The notes beneath the pieces are model-generated. The model did no database searches, was not told the DNA's origin, and worked only from the letters and a program-made list of their open reading frames with translations. A stretch of DNA of 10,229 nucleotides, taken from the NCBI GenBank assembly GCA_910585535.1, contig CAJUFK010000120.1, forward strand, positions 1 to 10,229. Reading direction: 5' to 3'. Numbering within the stretch: position 1 is the first letter of the stretch; each line of letters opens with the position of its first letter. A program made the translations under genes and the position numbers. This document shows positions 1 through 5,655 of the stretch, piece by piece. Source of the DNA: an uncultured Angelakisella sp. Lineage in GTDB: Bacteria; Bacillota; Clostridia; Oscillospirales; Ruminococcaceae.

Positions 1-90
1 CTTGCTTTCCTGTTTTCCCTTCTGCTTTTCTACTATTGATTCGCATTTGAAAAGGCTTGACCTAAACTTTACTTGGCTCGATTGCTGCCT

Positions 91-188
91 GGCAAGGGAC
101 GTTACTACCTTCCGCCTTTTGTAGCTCTCGACTCCAGGCACAGCCCAAGCCCCGGCACAACCCTTAGGCGCGGAGCGCCGGGGAGGGT
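91..188. repeat. 98-bp direct repeat, copy 1
   Basis: This 98-bp segment is repeated at 249-346, with 7 differences by my hand alignment (about 93% identity) and an offset of 158 bp. It begins GGCAAGGGACGTTACT and ends CCGGGGAGGGT. Two of the differences are compensatory: CTAC...GTAG here becomes CTGC...GCAG in copy 2, which keeps a 4-bp stem. At 160-188, ACCCT and AGGGT flank the inner stem GGCGC-GGA-GCGCC, so the right end can fold into a hairpin on either strand. No transposase or clear coding sequence is seen inside. It is probably an intergenic repetitive element of REP/MITE type, but the family is not recognised. Confidence 0.85.
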
Positions 189-246
189 GTGCCTGCGGCC
201 GCTTGGCCGCCGCCGGGGAGGGTGCGCCTGCGGCCGCTTGGCCGCC
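177..246. repeat. two tandem 35-bp GC-rich units
   Basis: Units at 177-211 and 212-246 abut exactly and differ at a single base (GTGTGC versus GTGCGC). Each contains the perfect hairpin GCGGCC-GCTT-GGCCGC, at 195-210 and 230-245. The start of the unit (GCCGGGGAGGGT) is also the end of each 98-bp repeat, so the 35-bp unit looks like an extension of the same element, duplicated between the two long copies. The exact abutment suggests replication slippage. Confidence 0.85.
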
Positions 247-248
247 CT

Positions 249-346
249 GGCAAGGGACGTTACTGCCTTCCGCCTTTTGCAGCTCTCGACTCCAGGCACC
301 ACCTAAGCCCCTGCATAACCCTTAGGCGCGGAGCGCCGGGGAGGGT
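249..346. repeat. 98-bp direct repeat, copy 2, overlapping a gene end
   Basis: This is the second copy of the 98-bp element. Its last 44 bases (303-346) lie inside the 3' end of the minus-strand regulator gene and encode about its last 14 residues and its stop. The stop triplet (CTA at 303-305 on the plus strand, read TAG) falls on a position where the copies differ; copy 1 has CCA there (read TGG). The hairpin ACCCT...GGCGC-GGA-GCGCC...AGGGT is conserved at 318-346. Confidence 0.85.
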
Positions 347-2411
347 CCAGCCCACCTAAAACCTCTTGGCCCAAAGGCGTCAAACGGCTCCCCGCCCGCC
401 CCCGGCGTATCTCTATAAGCCCTTGCTGCTCTAAATATGTCAGCGCCGTGCGAATGTTCTGTTCTGTCGCAGATACCCCCTCCGCCTTCGCAAAAGCCGC
501 TAAACTCTTCCTCCCCATGGAAGCCCCCTTCTCCAATTCCCCCAAAATAAAACAACAAACCGGAAATAATTGCCCCGACCGCCGGCGTAACTGTTCGATA
601 GCCTCCACCGCCTGCCCCGCCGACTGCGGCTCTTCCTGGGAAAGACCCCCCCTCTCCCGGGCATAAGCCAGAATGGTGGCCGGCAGATCTTCCCGATGGA
701 TCACCGGCTGGTCCAGATAGGCCAGGTATTCCACGCAATTGTGAAGTTCCCGAACGTTCCCCTCCCAGGGATGCGCCATCAATACCTCCCAAGCCGTCGG
801 GGTTAGGGCAAACCCTGCCCCCAGCCCCTCCCGGATCCCCTCGAAAAGGAGCCGTACATCCTCCCCCCGCTCCCGAAGGGGCGGCAGGCTCAGGGGCAGA
901 ACGCTGAGGCGGTAGTAGAGGTCCTTCCGGAAGCCCCCCTTGCGGACGATGGCGGAAAGATCCTCGTTGGTGGCGGCAATGATCCGCACGTCTACGTAGA
1001 TGACATCCACGCCCCCCAGGCGGACAATCTCCTTCTCCTGGAGGACCCGGAGCAGCTTCACCTGGAGAAGGGGGCTCATGGCCTCGATCTCGTCCAGGAA
1101 AAGGGTCCCGCTTCGGGCGGCCTCGAAGAAGCCGATGTGCCCCCCCTTCCGAGCCCCGGTAAAGGCCCCCTCCTCGTAGCCGAACAGCTGGCTTTCCAAA
1201 AGGGAGTCCGGGATGGCGGCGCAGTTGATGGCCACAAAGGGCTCCCGGCTCCTGGCGCTGGCGGCATGGATGGCGTGGGCGAACAACTCCTTTCCTGTTC
1301 CGCTCTCCCCGCTGATGAGGATTGCGGCGCTGCTGGCGGCCATCTTCCGGGCCAAAGCCTTGGCGGTAAGAAGGGCCGGGCTTTGGCCCACGATGCTGTC
1401 AAAGGTGTACTTGGTGACATGGCCCTTTCCCAGGATCTGGCGGCGGATCTTCTGCTGGCGCTTCTCCTCGTCCCGGAACCGCTGGAGGATACAGAAGGCC
1501 CCGATAAGATCCCCGCTTCGGAACACCGGCTGGATGCTGACGTTTACCGGGCTGCCGCCGATCTCCACCATGCGGGAGCTAATGGCCTTGCGGTCGGAGA
1601 AACATTCCTCAAAGGGCAGAAAGGGCAGGGACTGACGGGCCTTCCGGTCCAGAAGATCCCGGGGGGCCAGTTCCAGAATGGTCTCCGCCTTGGAGTTGCA
1701 GGCAAAGATGGTGCCGTCGGAATCCACCCCGATGACCCCCGCCTCCAGGGTCTGTTGGAAAAGGTCAAAGATGCTTTCCACCTGGATGGATCGGTGGAAC
1801 ATCCGCTCGATGCTGTAGGCGTGTTCCGCCAGGGAGGAAAGGTAGGCCAGAAAGCTGGGGCGGTCCAGCATATGCTCGCATTTCAGGTGAAAGGCCAGTT
1901 CGATGAAGGTGTTGGCGCTGAGGAGCCGGGGACCCAGGTCGATAATCTCCTCCACCCAGTCGGGGACATACCGTCGCTCCCCAGTGGTGATGGCCAAGGG
2001 GAGGTGGGGGGGCTCCGGGGCCCCGGGGTAGTAGGGGGTCAGCTGCACCTGCCCCACCCCCAGCTGGTTAAGGAGGGCGATGGTCTCGGTGGCCATGGGC
2101 TGGTTGATGTTCACCAACAGGGCCCGGGTGTCCCGGGGAAGGGCGATAAGCCGCTGGAGGCTCTCCCGGGTGATCCGAACTTCGGTGATGACCACCGCCC
2201 CGTTGTCCGGGATGATCTGGGCAAGTCCCCTGCCGATGAGGGCGCAGGTGGAGATCAGGTAAGCGTCCGCCGGGGCGATGCTGTCGATGGTGCCCCCCTG
2301 GACGCTGTAGGTGCGAACTTGGATATGATCCCCCAAAAAGTCCCGAACCTGGCTGGCGTACAGTTCCACCGAATCGGCGTCCCAGGTGGCGATGGCAAGG
2401 CGTTTTTCCAT
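303..2411 (-). CDS. sigma-54-dependent transcriptional activator (PAS + AAA+ + winged-helix C terminus)
   Basis: This is a 702-aa enhancer-binding protein that would remodel sigma-54 RNA polymerase using ATP. The start at 2411 (MEKRLAIATW) is preceded by AGGAAGGGGG 8 nt upstream; an in-frame ATG at 2549 lies upstream of the likely promoter and is rejected. Residues 1-160 form an unrecognised, possibly PrpR_N-like sensory region. Residues 215-315 look like a PAS domain (GVIGVDSDGTIFACN). Residues 335-580 are the AAA+ domain: Walker A GESGTGKE (368-375), the sigma-54-contacting loop GAFTGA (415-420), Walker B TLFLDE (436-441), sensor I around 477-484, arginine-finger region 494-515 and GNVREL sensor II (551-556). 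The C terminus (604-688) is not the usual Fis helix-turn-helix; it looks like a winged helix (TALTYLEQQGLIEIRR). It is divergent from the M20 hydrolase, its likely target. The final 14 residues come from a repeat element. The ligand is unknown. Confidence 0.93.
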   Translation of the reverse strand: MEKRLAIATWDADSVELYASQVRDFLGDHIQVRTYSVQGGTIDSIAPADAYLISTCALIGRGLAQIIPDNGAVVITEVRITRESLQRLIALPRDTRALLVNINQPMATETIALLNQLGVGQVQLTPYYPGAPEPPHLPLAITTGERRYVPDWVEEIIDLGPRLLSANTFIELAFHLKCEHMLDRPSFLAYLSSLAEHAYSIERMFHRSIQVESIFDLFQQTLEAGVIGVDSDGTIFACNSKAETILELAPRDLLDRKARQSLPFLPFEECFSDRKAISSRMVEIGGSPVNVSIQPVFRSGDLIGAFCILQRFRDEEKRQQKIRRQILGKGHVTKYTFDSIVGQSPALLTAKALARKMAASSAAILISGESGTGKELFAHAIHAASARSREPFVAINCAAIPDSLLESQLFGYEEGAFTGARKGGHIGFFEAARSGTLFLDEIEAMSPLLQVKLLRVLQEKEIVRLGGVDVIYVDVRIIAATNEDLSAIVRKGGFRKDLYYRLSVLPLSLPPLRERGEDVRLLFEGIREGLGAGFALTPTAWEVLMAHPWEGNVRELHNCVEYLAYLDQPVIHREDLPATILAYARERGGLSQEEPQSAGQAVEAIEQLRRRSGQLFPVCCFILGELEKGASMGRKSLAAFAKAEGVSATEQNIRTALTYLEQQGLIEIRRGRAGSRLTPLGQEVLGGLDPPRRSAPKGYAGA

Positions 2412-2433
2412 AAACGGGTCCCCCTTCCTATGG

Positions 2434-2505
2434 GCCGGCAAAATGGGGGAATAGGCGGCGGCAGCTCCAGAAAGGGCGGCCCATTTCCGGCGGTTTTCCC
2501 CATTT
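2434..2505. promoter_or_regulatory. possible activator-binding (UAS) half-sites
   Basis: CCGGCAAAATGGG (2436-2448) is mirrored by CCCATTTCCGG (2480-2490), identical except for two bases in the middle. A third CCCCATTT occurs at 2498-2505. Counted from the predicted sigma-54 transcription start near 2570, the first two lie at about -129 and -83, where enhancer sites for sigma-54 activators usually sit. That they are the binding site of the adjacent regulator is inference. Confidence 0.35.
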
Positions 2506-2534
2506 ATTATGACATTTGGCGGGGATTCTGTCAA
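2506..2534 (-). promoter_or_regulatory. sigma-70-type promoter of the sigma-54 activator gene
   Basis: Read on the minus strand, TTGACA (2534-2529) is followed after 17 nt by CATAAT (2511-2506), which is 6/6 and 5/6 matches to the vegetative consensus. Transcription would start near 2499 and give a leader of about 88 nt. The -35 box lies only 10 bp from the divergent sigma-54 promoter, so the activator could affect its own expression. Confidence 0.75.
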
Positions 2535-2543
2535 GAAAGGCCG

Positions 2544-2559
2544 GGGCACGGAACTTGCT
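2544..2559 (+). promoter_or_regulatory. sigma-54 (-24/-12) promoter of the M20 hydrolase gene
   Basis: GGGCACG-GAAC-TTGCT matches the established sigma-54 consensus TGGCACG-N4-TTGCW at all positions but the first T. The invariant GG (2545-2546) and GC (2557-2558) are 12 bp apart, as required. Start is expected near 2570, with the ribosome-binding site at 2591-2596. The divergently encoded activator makes the call strong. Confidence 0.88.
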
Positions 2560-2604
2560 TTCTTTTTTACTGGAGTAATCCAAAATCAGAAAGGAGTCAG
2601 ATCG

Positions 2605-3792
2605 ATGCTGGAAATGAAAGCCCTTTACGAGGAAGCCCTTGCGGTCAAGGAGGAGCTGGTAGCCTGCCGCCGGGCCCTCCACCAGATGCCGGAGCTGGGG
2701 ATGGATCTCCCCAACACGGTGGCCCATGTCTGCCGGGAGCTGGAGGCCCTGGGGATCCAGCCCCAGAAGCTGGGGGGCGGAGTCACCGCCTGTATCGGAA
2801 AGCCAAGGGGAAAGGTGTTCCTTCTCCGGGGGGATATGGACGCCCTGGAGATGCCGGAGGAAAGCGGCCTCCCCTTTGCCTCCACCTGCGGCCGGGCCCA
2901 CACCTGCGGCCACGACATCCACACCACCATGCTCCTGGGGGCGGCCAGGCTCCTAAAGGCCCACGAAGGGGAGCTTCCCGGCCAGGTGAAGCTGATGTTC
3001 CAGCCCGGAGAAGAAAACCTCCAGGGGGCCTCCGCTATGGTAAAGGCAGGCATCCTCCAAAATCCCCAGGTGGACGCCGCTTTGGCCCTTCACGTCTTCC
3101 CGGGGGACTGCTGCCTTGGGACCGTTATGTGGCGTCAGGGGCCGGCCCTGGCCTCCTCGGACAGCTTTAAGATCACCGTTACCGGCAAGGCGGGGCACGG
3201 GGCCATTCCCCAAAATGCAGTGGATCCCCTGAACATCGCCGCCCACATCCTTCTGGCCCTCCAGGAGGTCAACGCCCGGGAGGTGGATCCCCAGGATCCC
3301 CTGGTCCTCACCGTCTGCACCATCCACGCCGGACAGCTGCACAACGCCATTCCGGAAAACGCGGTTCTCACCGGGAGCATCCGGGCTTTTTCCAACCACA
3401 ACCGGGCTTTGGCCAAGGAGCGCCTGGTCCAAATCTGCCAGGGGATGGCGGAGCTGTTCCGGGGCAGCTGCCAGGTGGATTTCCTGGCGGGGGTGGCCTC
3501 CCTTCACAACCAGCCCGATCTGGCGGCGGAGCTGGCGGGGTACACTGGCGAGATTGCGGAGAAGATGACCGAACTCCCCAAGCAGATGGGCAGCGAAGAC
3601 TTCGCCGAGGTGACCCAGGAGGTGCCCTCCGTCTTTATGGGCATTGGGGCCGGCGGCCCGGATGCCATCTACCACCAGGGGGGCTCCCACAACCCCAAGA
3701 TCGTCTTCAACGAGGGGGTCCTTCCCCTGGGGGCGGCGGTGCTTGCCGGTTGTGCCGGCAAGTGGCTGGAAAAGCACTCGGTATCGCTTTGA
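2605..3792 (+). CDS. M20-family metallo-amidohydrolase (HipO/AbgA/IAA-amino-acid hydrolase type)
   Basis: This 395-aa zinc or manganese hydrolase would cleave an amide bond in an N-acyl amino acid or small peptide conjugate in the cytoplasm; the true substrate cannot be read from sequence. The start at 2605 follows AAGGAG (2591-2596); in-frame codons further upstream overlap the promoter. Family motifs are in order: RGDMDAL (75-81), HTCGHDIHTT (99-108; C101 and H103 metal ligands), QPGEE (133-137; catalytic and metal-binding glutamates), ALHVFP (161-166), the dimerisation-domain motif GHGAIP (197-202), MGSEDFA (328-334) and a last ligand H362. Length is typical for the subfamily and no signal peptide is seen. 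It is expressed from a sigma-54 promoter next to its probable activator, with no transporter beside it. Calling it hippurate hydrolase specifically would be over-reading. Confidence 0.92.
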   Translation: MLEMKALYEEALAVKEELVACRRALHQMPELGMDLPNTVAHVCRELEALGIQPQKLGGGVTACIGKPRGKVFLLRGDMDALEMPEESGLPFASTCGRAHTCGHDIHTTMLLGAARLLKAHEGELPGQVKLMFQPGEENLQGASAMVKAGILQNPQVDAALALHVFPGDCCLGTVMWRQGPALASSDSFKITVTGKAGHGAIPQNAVDPLNIAAHILLALQEVNAREVDPQDPLVLTVCTIHAGQLHNAIPENAVLTGSIRAFSNHNRALAKERLVQICQGMAELFRGSCQVDFLAGVASLHNQPDLAAELAGYTGEIAEKMTELPKQMGSEDFAEVTQEVPSVFMGIGAGGPDAIYHQGGSHNPKIVFNEGVLPLGAAVLAGCAGKWLEKHSVSL

Positions 3793-3801
3793 TTTTCTTC
3801 T

Positions 3802-3856
3802 TCCCTTCTTCGGCCGGGGTCCCTTTGGGGACCTGGCTGCCGGGAGGGGATTTTTT
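3802..3856 (+). terminator. intrinsic terminator of the M20 hydrolase gene
   Basis: A composite stem begins 10 nt after the stop. The outer arms TCCCTTC-t-TCGGC and GCCGG-GAGGGGA (with a few G-T pairs) enclose an inner hairpin GGTCCC-TTTG-GGGACC. The outer stem ends directly at TTTTTT (3851-3856). It separates the gene from the tRNA promoter. Confidence 0.65.
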
Positions 3857-3879
3857 CTGCGTTTTTCCGGCACAGGCTC

Positions 3880-3907
3880 TTGACAAAATCGTTTTGGATG
3901 TTATAAT
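3880..3907 (+). promoter_or_regulatory. consensus sigma-70 promoter of tRNA-Leu
   Basis: TTGACA (3880-3885) and TATAAT (3902-3907) are both perfect, with a 16-nt spacer. The predicted start is about 3914, some 8 nt before the mature tRNA, as expected for a strong stable-RNA promoter. Confidence 0.9.
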
Positions 3908-3921
3908 AGATAATGCTATTT

Positions 3922-4004
3922 GCGGCGGTGCTGGAATCGGCAGACAGGCACGTTTGAGGTGCGTGTGCATTTGCGTGTGGGTTCAAGTCCCATCCGCCGC
4001 ACCA
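3922..4004 (+). tRNA. tRNA-Leu (anticodon GAG), CCA encoded
   Basis: This 83-nt class II tRNA has acceptor arms GCGGCGG (3922-3928) and CCGCCGC, discriminator A (4001) and encoded CCA (4002-4004). The anticodon stem CACGT/GCGTG surrounds loop TTGAGGT with GAG at 3956-3958, which reads CUC and CUU leucine codons. A long variable arm follows, then the T-loop TTCAAGT. The arrangement TGGAATCGGCAGACA in the D-arm is typical of bacterial tRNA-Leu. It has its own promoter and terminator. Confidence 0.95.
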
Positions 4005-4011
4005 GCAAAGG

Positions 4012-4040
4012 AGCCCCCTCATTGAGGGGGCTTTCCCTTT
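4012..4040 (+). terminator. intrinsic terminator of tRNA-Leu
   Basis: AGCCCCCTC-ATT-GAGGGGGCT is a perfect 9-bp stem with a 3-nt loop, followed by TTCCCTTT. It lies 7 nt after the tRNA CCA end. Confidence 0.85.
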
Positions 4041-4049
4041 ATCCTGTAC

Positions 4050-4108
4050 CGCCGGCTAGGCAAAGGATCTGGGGCTGTCAGCGGCCCCGGGCCTTTGCCA
4101 AGCCGGCG
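4050..4108. other. 59-nt near-perfect hairpin in front of a small gene
   Basis: Arms CGCCGGCT-a-GGCAAAGG (4050-4066) and CCTTTGCC-a-AGCCGGCG (4092-4108) pair over 16 bp with one A-A mismatch. Inside them a second stem, GGGGC/GCCCC, closes an 8-nt loop. The hairpin ends 4 nt before the AAAGGAG ribosome-binding site of the next gene. No T-tract follows, so it is not an ordinary terminator. It could be an RNA leader structure, an mRNA-stabilising hairpin or a palindromic repeat. Confidence 0.8.
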
Positions 4109-4129
4109 TTTGAAAGGAGCTTTCCTGTT

Positions 4130-4384
4130 ATGGCTGTTTACGACCTCCCCCTCCCGCAGTTTGACTATTTCCAGTTTGGCAACTGCCATACCGGCAGCCA
4201 CGGGGCGGTCCGGTGGCGTATTGAGCCCCGAACCAAGGAGGAACCCCCTGCCATCCACGCCTGGCGGTGGAAAAACGGCCTCTGCTTTGAAAAACGGGAG
4301 GAGGACTGTCTGGAGGCGGACTTCCCCCTTACCCCGGAGGGGCTGGAAAGCCTGCGGGGGTGGTTGCTGGAGCCGGGGCAGTAA
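4130..4384 (+). CDS. small protein of unknown function (84 aa)
   Basis: I do not recognise this protein. The start at 4130 is chosen because AAAGGAG (4113-4119) lies 10 nt upstream; the reading frame also extends upstream through the tRNA and hairpin, which cannot be coding. The protein is soluble, with no membrane segment or signal peptide. It is rich in Trp, Glu and Pro, and has aromatic-rich segments FDYFQFG and AWRWKNGLCF. The C-terminal part (LTPEGLESLRGWL) is a likely amphipathic helix. Three Cys (including those in FGNCH and EDCLE) show no zinc-finger spacing. It stands alone on the plus strand, converging with the gene that ends at 4397 only 12 bp away. No promoter was found after the tRNA terminator, so it may depend on readthrough. 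Confidence 0.72.
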   Translation: MAVYDLPLPQFDYFQFGNCHTGSHGAVRWRIEPRTKEEPPAIHAWRWKNGLCFEKREEDCLEADFPLTPEGLESLRGWLLEPGQ

Positions 4385-4396
4385 CAGACCTTAAAA

Positions 4397-5263
4397 CTAT
4401 ACGGTCACTGTTTCTTCCACATTTTCAACAAACCGGCATCGGGGATAGTTGGAACATCCCCAAAATTCCTTTCCAGCTCTTTCTCCTTTTTTGGCTGTTC
4501 GCAGAACCAATCTTCCCCCACATTGAGGGCATCTCCGTTCCTCATCCATTGGCAATGGCTCGGGGGAAGGCTCGGAAGGACTTGTAGGAACCGGTCGTTT
4601 GTGCTGTTCTTCTTGTTTCGCCTGTACTGTTTGGATATGCTGTATCTTTTGTTCTTCGGTGACCTGTGTCAACGGGTACAACTTTTTATAAAGACTATCA
4701 ATCGCTTTGGGCGACAGTGTTTTTCCTGCTTTTACAGCATTGTTTTGGACCGATTGAAGAAGGAAGTGACAGTTGGTAACAAAATAGCCCGGTTTTGTCA
4801 CGGTGATCTTTTTTAATTCGCACCGGTCACCAAACACAATATAAGAATAGATTGGGAATCCTTCTCCTATGTACTCCCGAAGCCACTTTATATGGACACC
4901 ATTTTGAATGATGGGGTTGAAAAAACGGCTTCTTTGCGATTTCTTTCCGCCAAGACTCTGTGTCCAATATTGCTCATAGTCTTTACCAAATATCCACCCA
5001 CTATAGTTTTTCGATTCTACTACATAGATCCCGCTCTCATGTAAAAGGATCACATCGATCTCCGTAAATGTGCCATCTGACTTGGGCAGATAACAGTTGG
5101 AGAGGAGCTTTTTATAGCCTTCCAGTGGAAGCAGCGCCTGGCGAACGAAATGTTCTCCAATAGAACCAGCATCCCATATTTTGGGTTGCTGTTTTTTTAA
5201 GCTTAACTTTCCAATGACAGCTGCAAATAAAAAGGCTATCACCAAAAGGAACAAAAAACCCAT
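4397..5263 (-). CDS. membrane-anchored NERD-domain protein with C-terminal topoisomerase-type zinc finger
   Basis: This is a 288-aa protein. Residues 2-19 form one hydrophobic N-terminal anchor. Residues 33-150 match the NERD (nuclease-related) domain: GSIGEHFV with E37, then D70 in FTEID, then E83 and K85 in VESKN, the E-D-ExK core of the PD-(D/E)xK superfamily. Residues 200-243 are a polar, proline-rich linker. Residues 245-276 are a topoisomerase-IA-type C4 zinc finger: C245-PQ-C248 and WG-C270-SNYPR-C276. NERD plus this finger is a known combination. A DNA- or nucleic-acid-directed role at the membrane is inferred; the activity is not established. A start context of AAGGGAG, 11 nt upstream, is acceptable. 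Base composition is clearly AT-richer than its neighbours, suggesting transfer. The downstream gap to the convergent gene is 12 bp. Confidence 0.88.
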   Translation of the reverse strand: MGFLFLLVIAFLFAAVIGKLSLKKQQPKIWDAGSIGEHFVRQALLPLEGYKKLLSNCYLPKSDGTFTEIDVILLHESGIYVVESKNYSGWIFGKDYEQYWTQSLGGKKSQRSRFFNPIIQNGVHIKWLREYIGEGFPIYSYIVFGDRCELKKITVTKPGYFVTNCHFLLQSVQNNAVKAGKTLSPKAIDSLYKKLYPLTQVTEEQKIQHIQTVQAKQEEQHKRPVPTSPSEPSPEPLPMDEERRCPQCGGRLVLRTAKKGERAGKEFWGCSNYPRCRFVENVEETVTV

Positions 5264-5325
5264 ACAAACGTTGTCTCCCTTCCCCCTTCACCCCTTTGTA
5301 CCTAGAGGGGCGGTGCGTTTTTAGT

Positions 5326-5603
5326 TTACGATTGCCCTAAAAACTCCAGCAGGCCATCACAGCGTTCTACCGGGTAGGTATTGTATTCCTCCCCCACTCT
5401 TAAGATCCCACGGCTATCCTCCAATTTAATGCAGTACCCACTTGGGGGCTATTTGCCGTCAGCTTCTCCGCCACTAGCTGGATTTTTTCCGGGTCGATGA
5501 CCAGCAGGTCTCAGCAGACCTCACCGGTGATACCTTGCTGCCGGATGCAAATAAACTCCGGAAGTGCCCGCGACACCTCCGGAGCGGGGCTTTTATTCTC
5601 CAT
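5326..5603 (-). pseudogene. broken small gene (in-frame TGA plus frameshift), unknown family
   Basis: From ATG at 5603-5601 the frame reads MENKSPAPEVSRALPEF and continues to a TGA at 5513-5511 (codon 31). It then resumes with DLLVIDPEKIQLVAEKL and shifts to the -1 frame near 5438-5446, ending LEDSRGILRVGEEYNTYPVE...LLEFLGQS before TAA (5328-5326). Restoring one C in a run of five gives a continuous frame of about 92 codons apart from the TGA. Coding character is strong on both sides of each lesion, which argues for a recently disabled gene or sequencing errors. No family is recognised. It lies downstream of and in the same direction as the YbjQ-like gene, and upstream of the NERD gene. Confidence 0.65.
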
Positions 5604-5604
5604 C

Positions 5605-5646
5605 GGAAAGGAGTCCTCCACCGAGGGCGGCGGAGGGCTCCTTTCC
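5605..5646. other. 15-bp hairpin between the YbjQ-family gene and the gene remnant
   Basis: GGAAAGGAGTCCTCC (5605-5619) pairs with GGAGGGCTCCTTTCC (5632-5646) over 15 bp, including one G-T pair. It begins about 10 nt after the upstream stop codon on the minus strand. No T-tract follows in either direction. It contains the GGAGG that would serve the gene remnant at 5603, so the site would be buried in the stem. It may act as a terminator or processing signal of the proS operon. Confidence 0.7.
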
Positions 5647-5655
5647 CCAGGCCGG

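Noticed and set aside
73..306. Open frame through the left-edge repeats
   Set aside because: It is Arg/Gly/Pro-rich, spans the repeat elements and has no ribosome-binding site or family resemblance.
91..346. CRISPR array
   Set aside because: Only two 98-bp copies and a 35-bp tandem pair are present, without regularly spaced short repeats, unique spacers or cas genes.
1137..3170. Very long open frame on the plus strand across the regulator and into the hydrolase
   Set aside because: It is antisense to the sigma-54 activator and runs through both promoters; its translation is Gly/Pro-rich shadow sequence of high-GC codons with no recognisable domain.
3920..4129. Upstream extension of the small plus-strand gene
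   Set aside because: The open frame crosses a tRNA gene, its terminator and a 59-nt hairpin; the ribosome-binding site at 4113-4119 points to the start at 4130.
5511..5513. In-frame TGA as a selenocysteine codon
   Set aside because: A separate frameshift lies downstream in the same gene, no downstream SECIS-like stem-loop was recognised, and no known selenoprotein motif surrounds the codon; decay is simpler.
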